A stretch of 64,000 nucleotides of DNA from Pseudofrankia coriaricola (GTDB taxonomy: Bacteria > Actinomycetota > Actinomycetes > Frankiales > Frankiaceae), in the NCBI RefSeq assembly GCF_001854805.1, contig NZ_MBLO01000191.1:1-64000 (forward strand), written 5' to 3'. The translations under genes were made by a program, and so were the position numbers. Positions 25,104-34,709 of the stretch are shown here, one piece after another. The notes beneath the pieces were generated by a model. The model saw only the letters and a list, made by a program, of their open reading frames with translations. It did no database searches and was not told the DNA's origin. Within the stretch, counting starts at the first letter, position 1. Every line of letters starts with the position of its first letter.

Positions 25104-28100
25104 CTATCGCGGTGCGGGGCGTGGGAGTGTCGCCTCCACTCTGTTGCGTCCGCCGTGTTTTGCCCGGTATAGCGCCGTGTCGGCGAGTTCGACGAAGGCT
25201 GTCGGGTCGTCGTCGGGGGTGGGGGTGATCGCGGTGACGCCGATGCTCACGGTGACGATGTGGTCGGCGACCGGCGGGTGTGGTTCGGCGAGCTCGGCGA
25301 CGGCGGAGCGGAGCCGGTGGGCGATTCGGGTGGCGACGCGAAGGTCGGTGTCGGGCATCACGATGGCGAATTCCTCGCCGCCGTAGCGGGCGGTCAGGTC
25401 GGTGTCGCGGGTGTTGTCGCCGAGGCAGGCGGCGACGTGTTGGAGGCAGCGGTCGCCGGCGGTGTGGCCGTAGTGGTCGTTGTAGGCCTTGAAATGATCG
25501 ATGTCGATCATGGCGAGCCCGATGGGTGCTGCCTGGTGCGTGGCTCGGGGCCATTCGGCGTCGAGGACCTCGTCGAGGCGCCGACGGTTGGCGAGCCCGG
25601 TCAGTGGGTCGGTGATTGTGAGCTGTTCGAGGCGCTGGTTGGCGGCCGCGAGTTGTCGGGTGCGTTCGGCGACCTTTCGCTCAAGGGATGCGTAGACCGT
25701 TGCGTTGTCGAGGGAGACGGCCAGTTGTCCGGCGATGAGCATGATTCCTTCGAGGCGTTCGGTGGTGAAGGCGCCGCGGATCATCCGGTTCTCCAGCAGC
25801 AGCATCGCCCGTAGCTCACCGCGGATCATGATGGGAATTGCCAGCAGGGAGCAACGGTCCAGGTCGGTGAGGTAGGCGTCGCGGCGGAACCGGTCGTCGC
25901 GGGTGGCGTCCGCGATGATGACGGGTTCGTGGGTGCGTTCGGCGTACCAGACGACCGAGAGTGGAAGTAGTCGCCGCCGGCCGGCCTCCCGCAGCGAGAC
26001 GGTGCTGGCGTCGCCAGCCGGCACCGACCAGTCCCGCAGCTCCTGATCGCGCAGCAGCAGGTGGACGCCGGTGGCGCCGGTCATCGTCGACAGGATGTTC
26101 ACGACTCTGGCTCGTAGCCCCTCGACGCTGGTCTCGGAGCTGAGTGCCTGGGAGGCGGCGACGACGCCGAGCAGGTCGATGGTGCCGGTGGTGATGGTGG
26201 CGCGGCGCGCGGCGGGCCGCGCCGGTGGTCGCGTGGCCGGCTGGGCGCCAGCGGGCTCGGCGCGTAGCGTCGGGTGGGCCCAGTCGAGCTGGCTGACCTT
26301 CGCGGTCGCGCCCCAGTCCAGGTACTGGCGACGGGCGGCGTCGAGCAAGGCACTCCCGCCTGCCGCCATGCCGTGGGCGAGGTGGAACCGGGCGGCGCGT
26401 TCCAGGATCAGCGCCCGATGCCACGGGCGCGCCCGTACCGGGGCCTCGCACTGTGCCACGTCGAACGCGTACGCCGCCGCGCGGAAGTCGCCAGCGGCCC
26501 AGGCCCGCTCCGCCTCCGCCAGGCGCAGCAGGTGCAGGAAGTTGACCGGCGCGTCGGCCGCACGCCCGGCCAGCCACTCGACCGACTCGTCCAGCTCGGC
26601 CAATATCGCCTCGCGCCGGCCCATCTCTGTAGTTGTGCGGGCATGCCAGGCCAGTGCCATGGCCCGCAGCAGGTGCGCCCTCGCCACCACATAGGTCGGC
26701 CCGAGGAAAGGCAGCAATGGCATGACGGCTTCCGTGCACTGGGCAAGCTCAGCCGGGCGATCGAGGATGGCCGCGGCGAAGGCCCGGTTGAGATGCAGGT
26801 AGGCGGTGGCGATCGGGTTGGCGGCCAGCCTGCTCAGCTTTGCCGCCTCGTCGGCCGCCGAGTCGATGGCCTCGCCGCGCAGTACCAGGGCCAGCTGGCT
26901 CCAGGTCCGCAATGACTCCTCGGCGTGGCCATTGCCGGTGCGTGTGGCGAACGCCAGCGCGGCGTCGACCTGAGCGACCAGGGCGTCCAGCGACGGCGCG
27001 CAGTCCAGCAGGTCGATTACCAGTACGATATGGGCCCAGCACGCGCTCTGCAGATTGCCATTCTGGACAAGTTCTTCCAGCGCGTGGCGCGCCTCGGACA
27101 CGTTGTCCTCGAGCGGGTCGAACCAGTGACCGGTACTGAGCACGTACAGGAACCGCGCCCGCGACATGTCCGGCTCGAAGCCGCGTTCCCGACCGACCGC
27201 GAGGATCCGCCGCAGGATGCGATACCCGGTGCGGTAGTCCTGCCTGCGGGCGCTAGTCACGAACATGGCATGGCCGGCCGGGCCGAGCAGGGCGGGATCC
27301 GGGCCGTGCCGTGCCCACATCCGCAGCGCCTGCACGGTCAGCCAGGCCATCATCGCCTGGTCGCAGAAGTGCGCCGCGGGCATGACGGAGTCGACGACCC
27401 TGAAGGCGTCGAGCCGCGAGCGATCGGTGACTCTCGGCCGGCGCAGATCGTCGGATTCGCTGGTCTGGTCTATCCATTGATAGACCGCGTCAAGTCCGCG
27501 GTCGATCTCGGCGTCGAGATGGTCGCGGTCCGGGACGGCGAGGCCGAGCTGGCGCAGCTGGTCGAGGCCGAGCCGCATCGCCTCGCCGGTCCGGCCCCGG
27601 TTGGTGATGCTCCTGACCTGCACCACGGTGGCGTCCGTGCGCTGCGCCGGGTGGATGCACAGCCGGGTGATGGTCTGGTAGACCTCGTCGGCGTCGTCCA
27701 ACCTTCCGAGGCCATACAGGGCGGCGTGCCGGCCGGTGTGGACCGCGATCAACTGGTCGGTGTCGGTCGGGTCGATGAACGTCGCCGCCGCGGTCAGGAA
27801 CCGCTCCACCAGTGGGTCGTTGCTCAGCAGTTTCGCCTCGTCGGCGGCGCGCCGGAAGAGCTTTGTCATCCGCTGCCGCTCCGCGGGGTCGTGCACGGCG
27901 TCGGCCACGGGCAGGTACTGCTCCGCCGCGACGGCGAACAACTCACCTCGGCCGGCCAGGCGTCGGGCCAGTCGCAACCGCTCGGCGCGTAGCGCCTGTG
28001 CGCCGAGGCCGCGCAGGACGGACTCCCGCGTCCGGTCGTGGTGAAACCGCACGCCGGGCCGGCCGTCGGACTCCCGCACCAGCAGGCCGTTGGTGAACGC

Positions 28101-30020
28101 GGGACCGAGCCGCCGCTCGACCTCGTCCACCGGCAGACCGGCCGCGGCCTCGAGGAGGTCCAGGTCCACCCGGCCGGCCAGGCAGGCCATCACCGCCAGC
28201 ACATCCCTGGTGTTCGGCGGCAACGCGGCCACGTGCGCGGCCAGCAGTTCGGTCACGTCCACGTGCTCCAGCCGGCCGCGCAGCGTGGACTGATCCCATC
28301 GCCAGCCACGATCATCACAGACCAGTACGCCCTCGTGGCGAAGCGAGTTGAGCAGCTCCACCGTGTCGTTCGGATTGCCTCCGGTGGCTGGCGCGATCAG
28401 CCGCGCCAGCTCGGCGGCGGGCCGCGGGGCCAGGCGCAGCAGGTCGGCCACCATCCCCGCCTGACCTTCCGGCGTCAGGTTGCCCAACCGCAGGTGGTAC
28501 GGACCGACCGGCTGCCGGCGCCACCGGGCGAGCATCGGGGCCAGCGGATGAGCGGTATCCACCTCGCTCTCCCGGTACGCGCCGACCATCAGCAGCCCCT
28601 CGACCTGCTCCTCGCCGCCGAGGAGCAGGTCGACGAAGCCCAGTGGCGTTCGCCCGGCCCACTGCAGGTCGTCGACGAAGAACACCACCGGCCGTTTCCG
28701 GGAAGCGATGGCGCGCAGCATCTCGAATCCGGCGCGTTGAGCTCGTACCTGCGCGGTCATCGGATCGCCCTGCGCTGGGGGGACCTTGAGCAGCGCCGCC
28801 ATCTCCGGCACAACGGCGCTGATCAGTCCGGCGTTGGCTCCCAACGCCCGAAGCATCCGCTCCCGTAGCTCGACGACATAGTCCTCCGGCTCGGCCAGCA
28901 ACAACCGGCCCAGTGCCCGGAACGCCTGCCGAACCGCGTCGTACTCCTGGTCCCGGCGATACTGGTCGAACTTGCCGGCCACGAACCAGCCATCGCCACC
29001 GGCCACGACGGGCCGCAGCTCGTTGACCAGGGACGTCTTGCCCACCCCCGGTGCGCCACCGACCAGGAGCCCACGGCAGCGGCCCGCCATCGCCTCGACG
29101 AAGGCCACGCCCAGTTCGCCGATCTCCTCCCCACGCCCGGCCAGCCGGGACGGCGTCAGCGGCCACGCCGGAAGATCGTGGTCGCCGGGATGTACCGCCA
29201 CGCCGCGGCCCAGCAGTGCGAGATCATGCACCAGCCCGTCGGCGCTCTGATAGCGATCGTCTGGCTCCTTCTCCAACAGATGCATGATGATCGCCGACAG
29301 GCCGGCCGGCACCGCCGGGTTCACGGCCGACGGCGGTGCCGGTGCGCGCGCGAGATGGTCATGGATGATCCGCAGCGGTTCGCCCGTGCCGAACGGCGGC
29401 GAACCGGTCGCCAGCTCGTACAGGGTTGCCCCAACGGCGTACAGGTCGGCCCGCTGGTCGACCTGGCGACCGGTTCGGCCGGTCTGCTCCGGCGCCAGGT
29501 ACGGCAACGTCCCGACGATCTCGCTGTGGTGGACGAACTCCGGCTGGACTGCCGCGAAGGTCGTAGCCAGCGCGAAGTCGATGAGGCAGGGCGTGCCCCG
29601 GTCGCCGCTCACCACGATGTTCGCGGGATTGATGTCCTGATGCACCAAACCCCGGTGATGCACCCCGGCCACGGCGCGCGCGAGCGATCCGGCCAGATCG
29701 ACCAGCTCGGCCGCCGCGAGTGGCATGGCCCGCTCGGACAGAGCTGTGCCGCCGACATCGACCAACAGGACCGACCCACCCGACGGCGGCACCCCGGCCG
29801 CCAACTGCGCGACCCCCTCGACACCGGACAGCTGCTCGAGGATCTCGACCTCATGCCGCAGCCGTCGCGGCGCGTCAGGACCCAGCGGTTCCTTCCGGAT
29901 CACACTTCCGGATGGCGGCACCAGCCGCGAGACCCGGGTCCGCGCCGTCTCATGAAGCAGCTCCACTCGCGCCGCCGCAAGCGGCGGATCCCGACTCGGT
30001 CCCGTTCGCTGGAGCCCCAT
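25104..30020 (-). CDS. Giant kinase/AAA/GAF/GGDEF signalling protein
   Basis: A 1638-residue soluble protein. Residues about 15-275 are a Ser/Thr kinase domain with catalytic HQDINPAN (D129) and candidate ATP lysine K43; the DFG motif is altered to DFA (148-150). An AAA ATPase follows, with Walker A GGAPGVGKT at 321-329 and Walker B VVFFVDDLQWA. A long helical TPR-like region runs from about 650 to 1250. A GAF domain is seen around 1310-1450, then a coiled coil, and a GGDEF domain with GGEEF at 1547-1551 and the RxxD site RDTD. The layout parallels kinase/ATPase/GAF histidine kinases, with a cyclase replacing the histidine kinase. It should link a signal to cyclic di-GMP synthesis. GAGG lies seven bases before the ATG. 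Confidence 0.88.
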   Translation of the reverse strand: MGLQRTGPSRDPPLAAARVELLHETARTRVSRLVPPSGSVIRKEPLGPDAPRRLRHEVEILEQLSGVEGVAQLAAGVPPSGGSVLLVDVGGTALSERAMPLAAAELVDLAGSLARAVAGVHHRGLVHQDINPANIVVSGDRGTPCLIDFALATTFAAVQPEFVHHSEIVGTLPYLAPEQTGRTGRQVDQRADLYAVGATLYELATGSPPFGTGEPLRIIHDHLARAPAPPSAVNPAVPAGLSAIIMHLLEKEPDDRYQSADGLVHDLALLGRGVAVHPGDHDLPAWPLTPSRLAGRGEEIGELGVAFVEAMAGRCRGLLVGGAPGVGKTSLVNELRPVVAGGDGWFVAGKFDQYRRDQEYDAVRQAFRALGRLLLAEPEDYVVELRERMLRALGANAGLISAVVPEMAALLKVPPAQGDPMTAQVRAQRAGFEMLRAIASRKRPVVFFVDDLQWAGRTPLGFVDLLLGGEEQVEGLLMVGAYRESEVDTAHPLAPMLARWRRQPVGPYHLRLGNLTPEGQAGMVADLLRLAPRPAAELARLIAPATGGNPNDTVELLNSLRHEGVLVCDDRGWRWDQSTLRGRLEHVDVTELLAAHVAALPPNTRDVLAVMACLAGRVDLDLLEAAAGLPVDEVERRLGPAFTNGLLVRESDGRPGVRFHHDRTRESVLRGLGAQALRAERLRLARRLAGRGELFAVAAEQYLPVADAVHDPAERQRMTKLFRRAADEAKLLSNDPLVERFLTAAATFIDPTDTDQLIAVHTGRHAALYGLGRLDDADEVYQTITRLCIHPAQRTDATVVQVRSITNRGRTGEAMRLGLDQLRQLGLAVPDRDHLDAEIDRGLDAVYQWIDQTSESDDLRRPRVTDRSRLDAFRVVDSVMPAAHFCDQAMMAWLTVQALRMWARHGPDPALLGPAGHAMFVTSARRQDYRTGYRILRRILAVGRERGFEPDMSRARFLYVLSTGHWFDPLEDNVSEARHALEELVQNGNLQSACWAHIVLVIDLLDCAPSLDALVAQVDAALAFATRTGNGHAEESLRTWSQLALVLRGEAIDSAADEAAKLSRLAANPIATAYLHLNRAFAAAILDRPAELAQCTEAVMPLLPFLGPTYVVARAHLLRAMALAWHARTTTEMGRREAILAELDESVEWLAGRAADAPVNFLHLLRLAEAERAWAAGDFRAAAYAFDVAQCEAPVRARPWHRALILERAARFHLAHGMAAGGSALLDAARRQYLDWGATAKVSQLDWAHPTLRAEPAGAQPATRPPARPAARRATITTGTIDLLGVVAASQALSSETSVEGLRARVVNILSTMTGATGVHLLLRDQELRDWSVPAGDASTVSLREAGRRRLLPLSVVWYAERTHEPVIIADATRDDRFRRDAYLTDLDRCSLLAIPIMIRGELRAMLLLENRMIRGAFTTERLEGIMLIAGQLAVSLDNATVYASLERKVAERTRQLAAANQRLEQLTITDPLTGLANRRRLDEVLDAEWPRATHQAAPIGLAMIDIDHFKAYNDHYGHTAGDRCLQHVAACLGDNTRDTDLTARYGGEEFAIVMPDTDLRVATRIAHRLRSAVAELAEPHPPVADHIVTVSIGVTAITPTPDDDPTAFVELADTALYRAKHGGRNRVEATLPRPAPR

Positions 30021-30200
30021 CTGCCAACCTCACGCCGTGTCACAAACGGCTCACCCTTCCAGCCTTCCCGCGACCACGGTGACGCAACAGGGCAGCCGGA
30101 CTCAGGTCGAGGCGAGCCGGATGCGGCAGCAATGATCCCCAACAGGGACTCGCCCTGGACGATCAGTGGCGTCCGGCATGTGACACGCTATCGTTTTATA

Positions 30201-30218
30201 TGTAAGAATCCTCTTACA
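30201..30218 (+). promoter_or_regulatory. Palindromic operator before the ArsR-type gene
   Basis: TGTAAGA-ATCC-TCTTACA is a perfect 7-bp inverted repeat with a 4-base centre, 15 bases before the ATG at 30233 and just after a TTTATATG stretch that could be a -10 element. This size is usual for ArsR-type dimers. Autoregulation of the two-gene operon is likely. Confidence 0.6.
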
Positions 30219-30232
30219 GGTGAAGGAGGGAC

Positions 30233-30583
30233 ATGACGGAGGCCCGGCCGACCGGTGACGAGCTGGTCGAGATGCTGGCGGCCCTGGCCAACCCGTTGCG
30301 GCTGCGCATCGTCGCCACGTTGGCCACCGGTCGTGACTATGTGAGCCACCTGGCTCGGGTGATCGGCGTGAGCAGGCCGCTCATGCACATGCACCTGCAG
30401 CGTTTGGAGGCTGCCGGCCTGATCGTCGGCAGCCTGGAGCTCTCGGAAGACGGCAAAGCCATGAAGTACTACGAGGTCACCGATTTCGACCTGCGCCTGA
30501 CGGCGTCCGCGCTGGCCGTCGCGGCACGCAGCCTGACCAGCCATGACCCGGACAAGGGTCACGCACCCAAGGAGAGCTCCTGA
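30233..30583 (+). CDS. ArsR-like winged-helix regulator
   Basis: A 116-residue winged-helix protein: LVEMLAALANPLRLRIVATLATG is the standard ArsR first helix pair, followed by YVSHLARVIGVSRPLMHMHLQRLEAAGLIVG, the recognition helix, and a wing. There is no CxC or other metal-binding cysteine motif, so it probably does not sense metals. GAAGGAGGG precedes the ATG. Its TGA overlaps the ATG of the next gene (TGATG), giving translational coupling with a small membrane protein. A perfect palindrome lies in its promoter. Confidence 0.85.
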   Translation: MTEARPTGDELVEMLAALANPLRLRIVATLATGRDYVSHLARVIGVSRPLMHMHLQRLEAAGLIVGSLELSEDGKAMKYYEVTDFDLRLTASALAVAARSLTSHDPDKGHAPKESS

Positions 30584-30864
30584 TGTATCTCGCCGAGGAT
30601 GACTTCGGCGCCGGCACGGGGATTGCCGCCGCCGCGTTCATGATCGCCGCCGCCGCCGTGATCATCGCCATCCTGTGGTTCACCTTCGACTACCGCAAGA
30701 CCAAGCTCCGGACCGCGCAGACGGAGGACCTGCGGCAGCTCGTCCAGCGGTTCGAGCAGCTCGCCGAGAGCTCGATGGATGCCCAGCAGCGGGTGGCCAC
30801 CGACGTCGCCGAGCTCCGGGGCCGTACGGCCTCGATCGAGAAGATCCTCAGGTCCGTCGATTAG
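30583..30864 (+). CDS. Small single-helix membrane protein with coiled coil
   Basis: A 93-residue protein with a short acidic N-terminus, one hydrophobic helix (about residues 13-36, AAAAFMIAAAAVIIAILWF), then a basic YRKTK stop-transfer and a charged helix QTEDLRQLVQRFEQLAESSMDAQQRVATD that has heptad character. It would be anchored in the membrane with the coiled coil in the cytoplasm. Translation is coupled to the ArsR-like gene. Similar regulator/small-membrane-protein pairs are common in actinomycetes, but the role is unknown to me. Confidence 0.75.
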   Translation: MYLAEDDFGAGTGIAAAAFMIAAAAVIIAILWFTFDYRKTKLRTAQTEDLRQLVQRFEQLAESSMDAQQRVATDVAELRGRTASIEKILRSVD

Positions 30865-31152
30865 CTGGTACACGGCCACGGGCACCTCGTGGCTCTCGCC
30901 CTCTCGCCTGGCCAAGCCCGGAGCTCGCCCAGGACATCCGGGCACACTCCGCACCGCACCCCCAGCTACCCGTCCACCTCGTCCAGGTCGCGGCCTGGGT
31001 CACCGAGCAGCGGCTGCGCCAACGCTTGTGAAGGCTCGGTCAATTGCCCGATGCCCGCGCCCGTTATCCGTGCTAGCAGGGAGATCGAGCCGGCGGCGTG
31101 CCGGTAGTTTGACCGATGGCCGGCCCCGTGCGGCAGTCCTAGCGTCCACCCC

Positions 31153-31974
31153 ATGTCACGCGCTTCGAGGCTTGCGCCCCTGCCCGCGGCGGGCGAACAG
31201 CCGCCGCGCGCGGTGCTGCGTACCCTGACCGTCCCGTCCCGCTTCTGCGGGCCGCCCGACAGCGCCAACGGTGGCTACGTGGGCGGTCGCCTCGCCGGGT
31301 ACCTCGACGGCCCGGCTACGGTCACCCTGCGCCGACCGCCGCCGCTGGCCACACCCATGACCGTCGAGGCCGGCGCCGAGGGTTCGGTACGCATCCGTCA
31401 CGCTGGCACGTTCATAGCCGAGGCCGCGCCCGCCCAGGACCGCCCGGCGCTGCGCGTACCCGACACCGTCTCGATGGCCGAAGCACGTGCGGCAGAGGGC
31501 CACTCGCGATACTTCCAACGTCCGGAGTTTCCGACCTGCTTCGTCTGCGGCACTCGCCGTGGGCGAGGCGACGGCCTGCGTATCTTCCCTGGGCTCGTAC
31601 GCGGCCGGCCCCTGTGGGCGGCGCCATGGACACCGGATGCCTCGTTGGCGGCCGGCGGCCCGAGCGTGCGCCCGGAGATCGCCTGGGCGGCACTGGACTG
31701 TCCCAGTGGGATCGCCGCCATCGAAGCCCATGACATCAGCGAGGATGCCGCCATCCTGCTCGGCCAGATGACCGTCAACGTGGCCTCACTGCCGGCGGTC
31801 GGACACGAGTACCAGGTGGTCGCCTGGTCGATCAGACGTGAGGGCCGCAAGCTGATCGCCGGCTCGGCCCTGCTGGTGCAGGGTGGCGAGGTGCTCGCGG
31901 TGGCCAGGACGGTGTGGCTCACCGTGCAGCGCCCGGTCCCGAGGATGACCGTGGGCGCGGAAGCGGCGTCATGA
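31153..31974 (+). CDS. Hotdog-fold (thioesterase-like) protein
   Basis: A 273-residue protein with two tandem hotdog-like halves. The first half contains FCGPPDSANGGYVGGRLAGYL and LRRPPPLATPMTVEAG. The second half begins after FPTCFVCGTRRGRGDGLRIFPG and contains PEIAWAALDCPSGIAAI and GQMTVNVASLPAVGHEYQVVAW. Conserved positions resemble thioesterase-superfamily proteins, with no certain catalytic residue. The CFVCG segment has two cysteines three apart but no second pair for a zinc site. It would act on an acyl-CoA or acyl-carrier thioester, if active. ATG 31153 is the first start in the frame, and no operon partner is seen. Confidence 0.6.
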   Translation: MSRASRLAPLPAAGEQPPRAVLRTLTVPSRFCGPPDSANGGYVGGRLAGYLDGPATVTLRRPPPLATPMTVEAGAEGSVRIRHAGTFIAEAAPAQDRPALRVPDTVSMAEARAAEGHSRYFQRPEFPTCFVCGTRRGRGDGLRIFPGLVRGRPLWAAPWTPDASLAAGGPSVRPEIAWAALDCPSGIAAIEAHDISEDAAILLGQMTVNVASLPAVGHEYQVVAWSIRREGRKLIAGSALLVQGGEVLAVARTVWLTVQRPVPRMTVGAEAAS

Positions 31975-32311
31975 CGGTGCGGCGCGCTGTGGGGCTCACG
32001 CCCGTGGAGACCCGGCGGAGGTCATCGTCAAGGCCGCGGTGCTGGCCGAGGAGCTGGGGTACGAGAGCTTCAGTTTCACCGGCTGGTCTCGGTGCTGTCC
32101 GGCTCGATGTCCACGATGAGCATGCCCCGACCAGACCCAGCAACTCCACCGCCGCGTCGTTCAGGCTGACCGTCAACATGCGGCCCATGGTCCCAGCCCT
32201 CGCCGACATCCGGCCCAGCAAGCTGGCAACTCGGCATTCTTGGGCATGACGTGCACGAATGCGCAGTGCGCGGCAGGTGTGGAAACGAGGAAGCGCTGGA
32301 AACGCTGACTG
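31975..32311. other. Gap holding a possible oxidoreductase fragment
   Basis: No intact gene. In the plus strand at about 32012-32092, PAEVIVKAAVLAEELGYESFSFTGW resembles the N-terminal strand-helix of luciferase-like oxidoreductases (AQLAEELGYDSVW). It has no start and runs into a stop within 15 codons. I treat it as a possible remnant only. Confidence 0.3.
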
Positions 32312-33217
32312 TCAGTCGGGAACGACCGCCATGCCTTGGAGGCGTTGGGCGTCGAGGGCGGGCGGGAGCCCGAACAGGCGACGGTATTCGCGGCTGAACT
32401 GGGAAGCGCTGTCGTAGCCGACCTCGTGGCCGACGGCGGCGATGGTGCCAGGGCTGGCCAGCAGCCTGAGCCGGGCACGCTGCAGGCGGAGCTGCTTCTG
32501 ATATTGCAGCGGGCTCATCGACGTGGCTGCGCGGAAATGGCGGTTGAGCGTCGAGACGCTGAGCCCGACGCCGGCGGCGAGGTCCGGGACGTGCAGCGTC
32601 TCGTCGTAATGATCCCTGATCCAGGCGATCGCGCGGGCGACCAGCGCGATGCGGCTCTCCGCGAGCCCGATCTGGCGGACCAGGCCGCCCTGGGGCCCCG
32701 AGAGAAGCCGCCAGTGGATCTCACGGCGTACCGCGCGGGCCAGAACCGGGCGGTCAGCGGGAGAGCCCACCAGCCGCAGCAGGCGCACGACCGCGTCCAG
32801 CAGGTCCTCACTGGCGGTGCTGACCGCGAGCGGCGGTCCGTCGTAACGCGCGCCCGGCGCGGCCTCGGTCTCCAGCAGCAGCTGGGCGATCATGCCCGCC
32901 TCCAGCGGCATGCTGAACGCGAGGAACGGCTCGGCCGGTGAGGCCGCCGCGATGTGCGAGGTCAGCGGGAGATCCAGAGTGACCACCAGGAACTGGCCCG
33001 CGCGGTACTCGAAGACCTCCTCGCCCAGTGCCGAGCGCTTCACGCCCTGCGCGACCAGCGCCACCGAAGGGCGCCCCACGGTCCCCATCGGCGCCGTGGC
33101 CGCCGCGGTGGCGAAGACGCTCAGGTCGTCGTCATACCAGCGCGGCGCGGCCGAACCCACCGCCAGCGCGGCGATTCGCTCGCGAAGCTCGGGCAGGCGG
33201 TCCTCCACGTCCCCCAC
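32312..33217 (-). CDS. AraC-family transcriptional regulator
   Basis: A 301-residue protein with an N-terminal cupin-like AraC_N domain (PSVALVAQGVKRSALGEEVFEYRAGQFLVV) and a C-terminal AraC DNA-binding domain. Both helix-turn-helices are present: VPDLAAGVGLSVSTLNRHFRAATSMSPLQYQKQLRL and VGHEVGYDSASQFSREYRRLFG. It is transcribed divergently from an aldo/keto reductase 147 bases away. This is the classic arrangement for an AraC activator and its target. The cupin domain of this subgroup probably binds a small effector, not identifiable here. Confidence 0.9.
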   Translation of the reverse strand: MGDVEDRLPELRERIAALAVGSAAPRWYDDDLSVFATAAATAPMGTVGRPSVALVAQGVKRSALGEEVFEYRAGQFLVVTLDLPLTSHIAAASPAEPFLAFSMPLEAGMIAQLLLETEAAPGARYDGPPLAVSTASEDLLDAVVRLLRLVGSPADRPVLARAVRREIHWRLLSGPQGGLVRQIGLAESRIALVARAIAWIRDHYDETLHVPDLAAGVGLSVSTLNRHFRAATSMSPLQYQKQLRLQRARLRLLASPGTIAAVGHEVGYDSASQFSREYRRLFGLPPALDAQRLQGMAVVPD

Positions 33218-33364
33218 TACACCACGTCGACGGCGCCGTCCGCGGGCGGATCGGACCGCCGGCGCGAGCGGATCGTGCAGACCTTCGCACCGATCGTCCT
33301 AGGAGCCGGCCCGCCCCGGCGGTGGACTGAATCCATCACCACGAACCCTCTCTTCAGGAGCACC

Positions 33365-34459
33365 ATGTCCCTGACGTCCTATGTCACGCTCGGTCGGTCC
33401 GGCCTGCGCGTCAGCCCGTTCACGCTGGGCACCATGACCTTCGGAAACGACCACGGCTGGGGCTCCGGCCCGGCGGAGTCCAAGGACATCCTCGCCGCCT
33501 ACCTCGGGGCCGGCGGCAACTCGATCGACACCGCGAACATCTACACCAACGGCCACTCGGAAGCGATCATCGGGGAGTACCTCTCGGCCAGCCCGGGCCT
33601 GCGTGACCGGATCGTGCTAGGTACCAAATTCTTCTGGAACCTCCACTCCGGCGACCCCAACGGTGGCGGCCCGGGCCGCAAGGCGACAGTGCGCCAGCTC
33701 GAGGACTCGCTGCGCCGTCTGCGCACCGACTACGTCGACCTGTACTGGCTGCACAACTTCGACCCGGTCACCCCGGTCGAGGAGACCCTGCGGACGCTCG
33801 ACGACCTGGTGACCGCGGGGAAGATCCGCTACGTCGGCTTCTCCGACGTGCCCGCGTGGGCGACCGCCGAGGCGGCGACCGTCGCCCGGTTCCGCGGCTG
33901 GGCGCCGGTCGTGGCGCTGCAACTGGAGTACTCGCTGCTGGAGCGGACCTCCGAAGGAGAGCTGATCCCCATGGCCCAGGCGCTCGGGATGGGCGTACTG
34001 CCATGGAGCCCGCTGCGCAGCGGCTTCCTGTCCGGGAAGTACTCCAGCGCCACCACCGGAGCCGACGCGTCCGGCGTCGACACGACACGCGCGGCGATGG
34101 TGGGCGCCCCGCGTGCCGAGGACTACGCGGTGATCGACACGGTCAACGAGATCGCCGCCGAGCTCCGCGTCTCTCCCGCTGCCGTCGCGCTGTCATGGGC
34201 GCAAGGCCGCCCCGGCATCACCTCGACCCTCATCGGCGCCCGCCGCGTCGACCAGCTGGAGACCAACCTCGCCGCGCTCGACCTCACCATGGGCGACCAG
34301 CACCGCGCCCGGCTCGACGAGGTCTCCCGGCCACGGCTGAACTTCCCAGCCGACAACAACGCGGCCCTCTCCCGGCTGGCCCGCAACGGCGGCACGACCG
34401 TCGACGGCGTACCGACACCGCTCTCACCGCTTCTCGCCGCCAGCGCCGCCCGCTACTGA
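33365..34459 (+). CDS. Aldo/keto reductase
   Basis: A 364-residue NADPH-dependent oxidoreductase with a (beta/alpha)8 barrel. The catalytic tetrad is visible: Asp in NSIDTANIY, Tyr in the same IYTNG block, Lys in IVLGTKFFW and His in LYWLHNFDPVTP. C-terminal NADPH-binding segments include STLIGARRVDQLETNL. It reduces carbonyls of unknown identity. The ATG at 33365 follows AGGAGCACC, and the frame upstream is open but overlaps the divergent promoter. The neighbouring AraC gene is its likely regulator. Confidence 0.9.
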   Translation: MSLTSYVTLGRSGLRVSPFTLGTMTFGNDHGWGSGPAESKDILAAYLGAGGNSIDTANIYTNGHSEAIIGEYLSASPGLRDRIVLGTKFFWNLHSGDPNGGGPGRKATVRQLEDSLRRLRTDYVDLYWLHNFDPVTPVEETLRTLDDLVTAGKIRYVGFSDVPAWATAEAATVARFRGWAPVVALQLEYSLLERTSEGELIPMAQALGMGVLPWSPLRSGFLSGKYSSATTGADASGVDTTRAAMVGAPRAEDYAVIDTVNEIAAELRVSPAAVALSWAQGRPGITSTLIGARRVDQLETNLAALDLTMGDQHRARLDEVSRPRLNFPADNNAALSRLARNGGTTVDGVPTPLSPLLAASAARY

Positions 34460-34709
34460 CCAGGCACCACCACCCATGACAACGAACGCCTTGCTCCCCA
34501 GACAACGGACCGCCCATCTCCCAGAGGGCCGAGGCATCGACATCAGTCCCCGGGGGTGGCCGGTCTGGTCACGCCCGACGTCGGCGCCGCCGGTGGCGAG
34601 GACATGGGTGAGGGCATGTGGGTCTGGGGGGTCCCCGGCCCACTGCCGCACGCCGGCACCTGGCCGCCCAGCCTGCCGGACCCGTCTTCGGCAGCTCATG
34701 GAAACGCGC

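Noticed and set aside
30865-31152. Possible small genes between the membrane protein and the hotdog protein
   Set aside because: Open frames here have no ribosome-binding site and no recognisable protein features.
34460-34709. Short frames between the aldo/keto reductase and histidine kinase
   Set aside because: They are convergent-gene spacer with biased composition and no domain or start signal.
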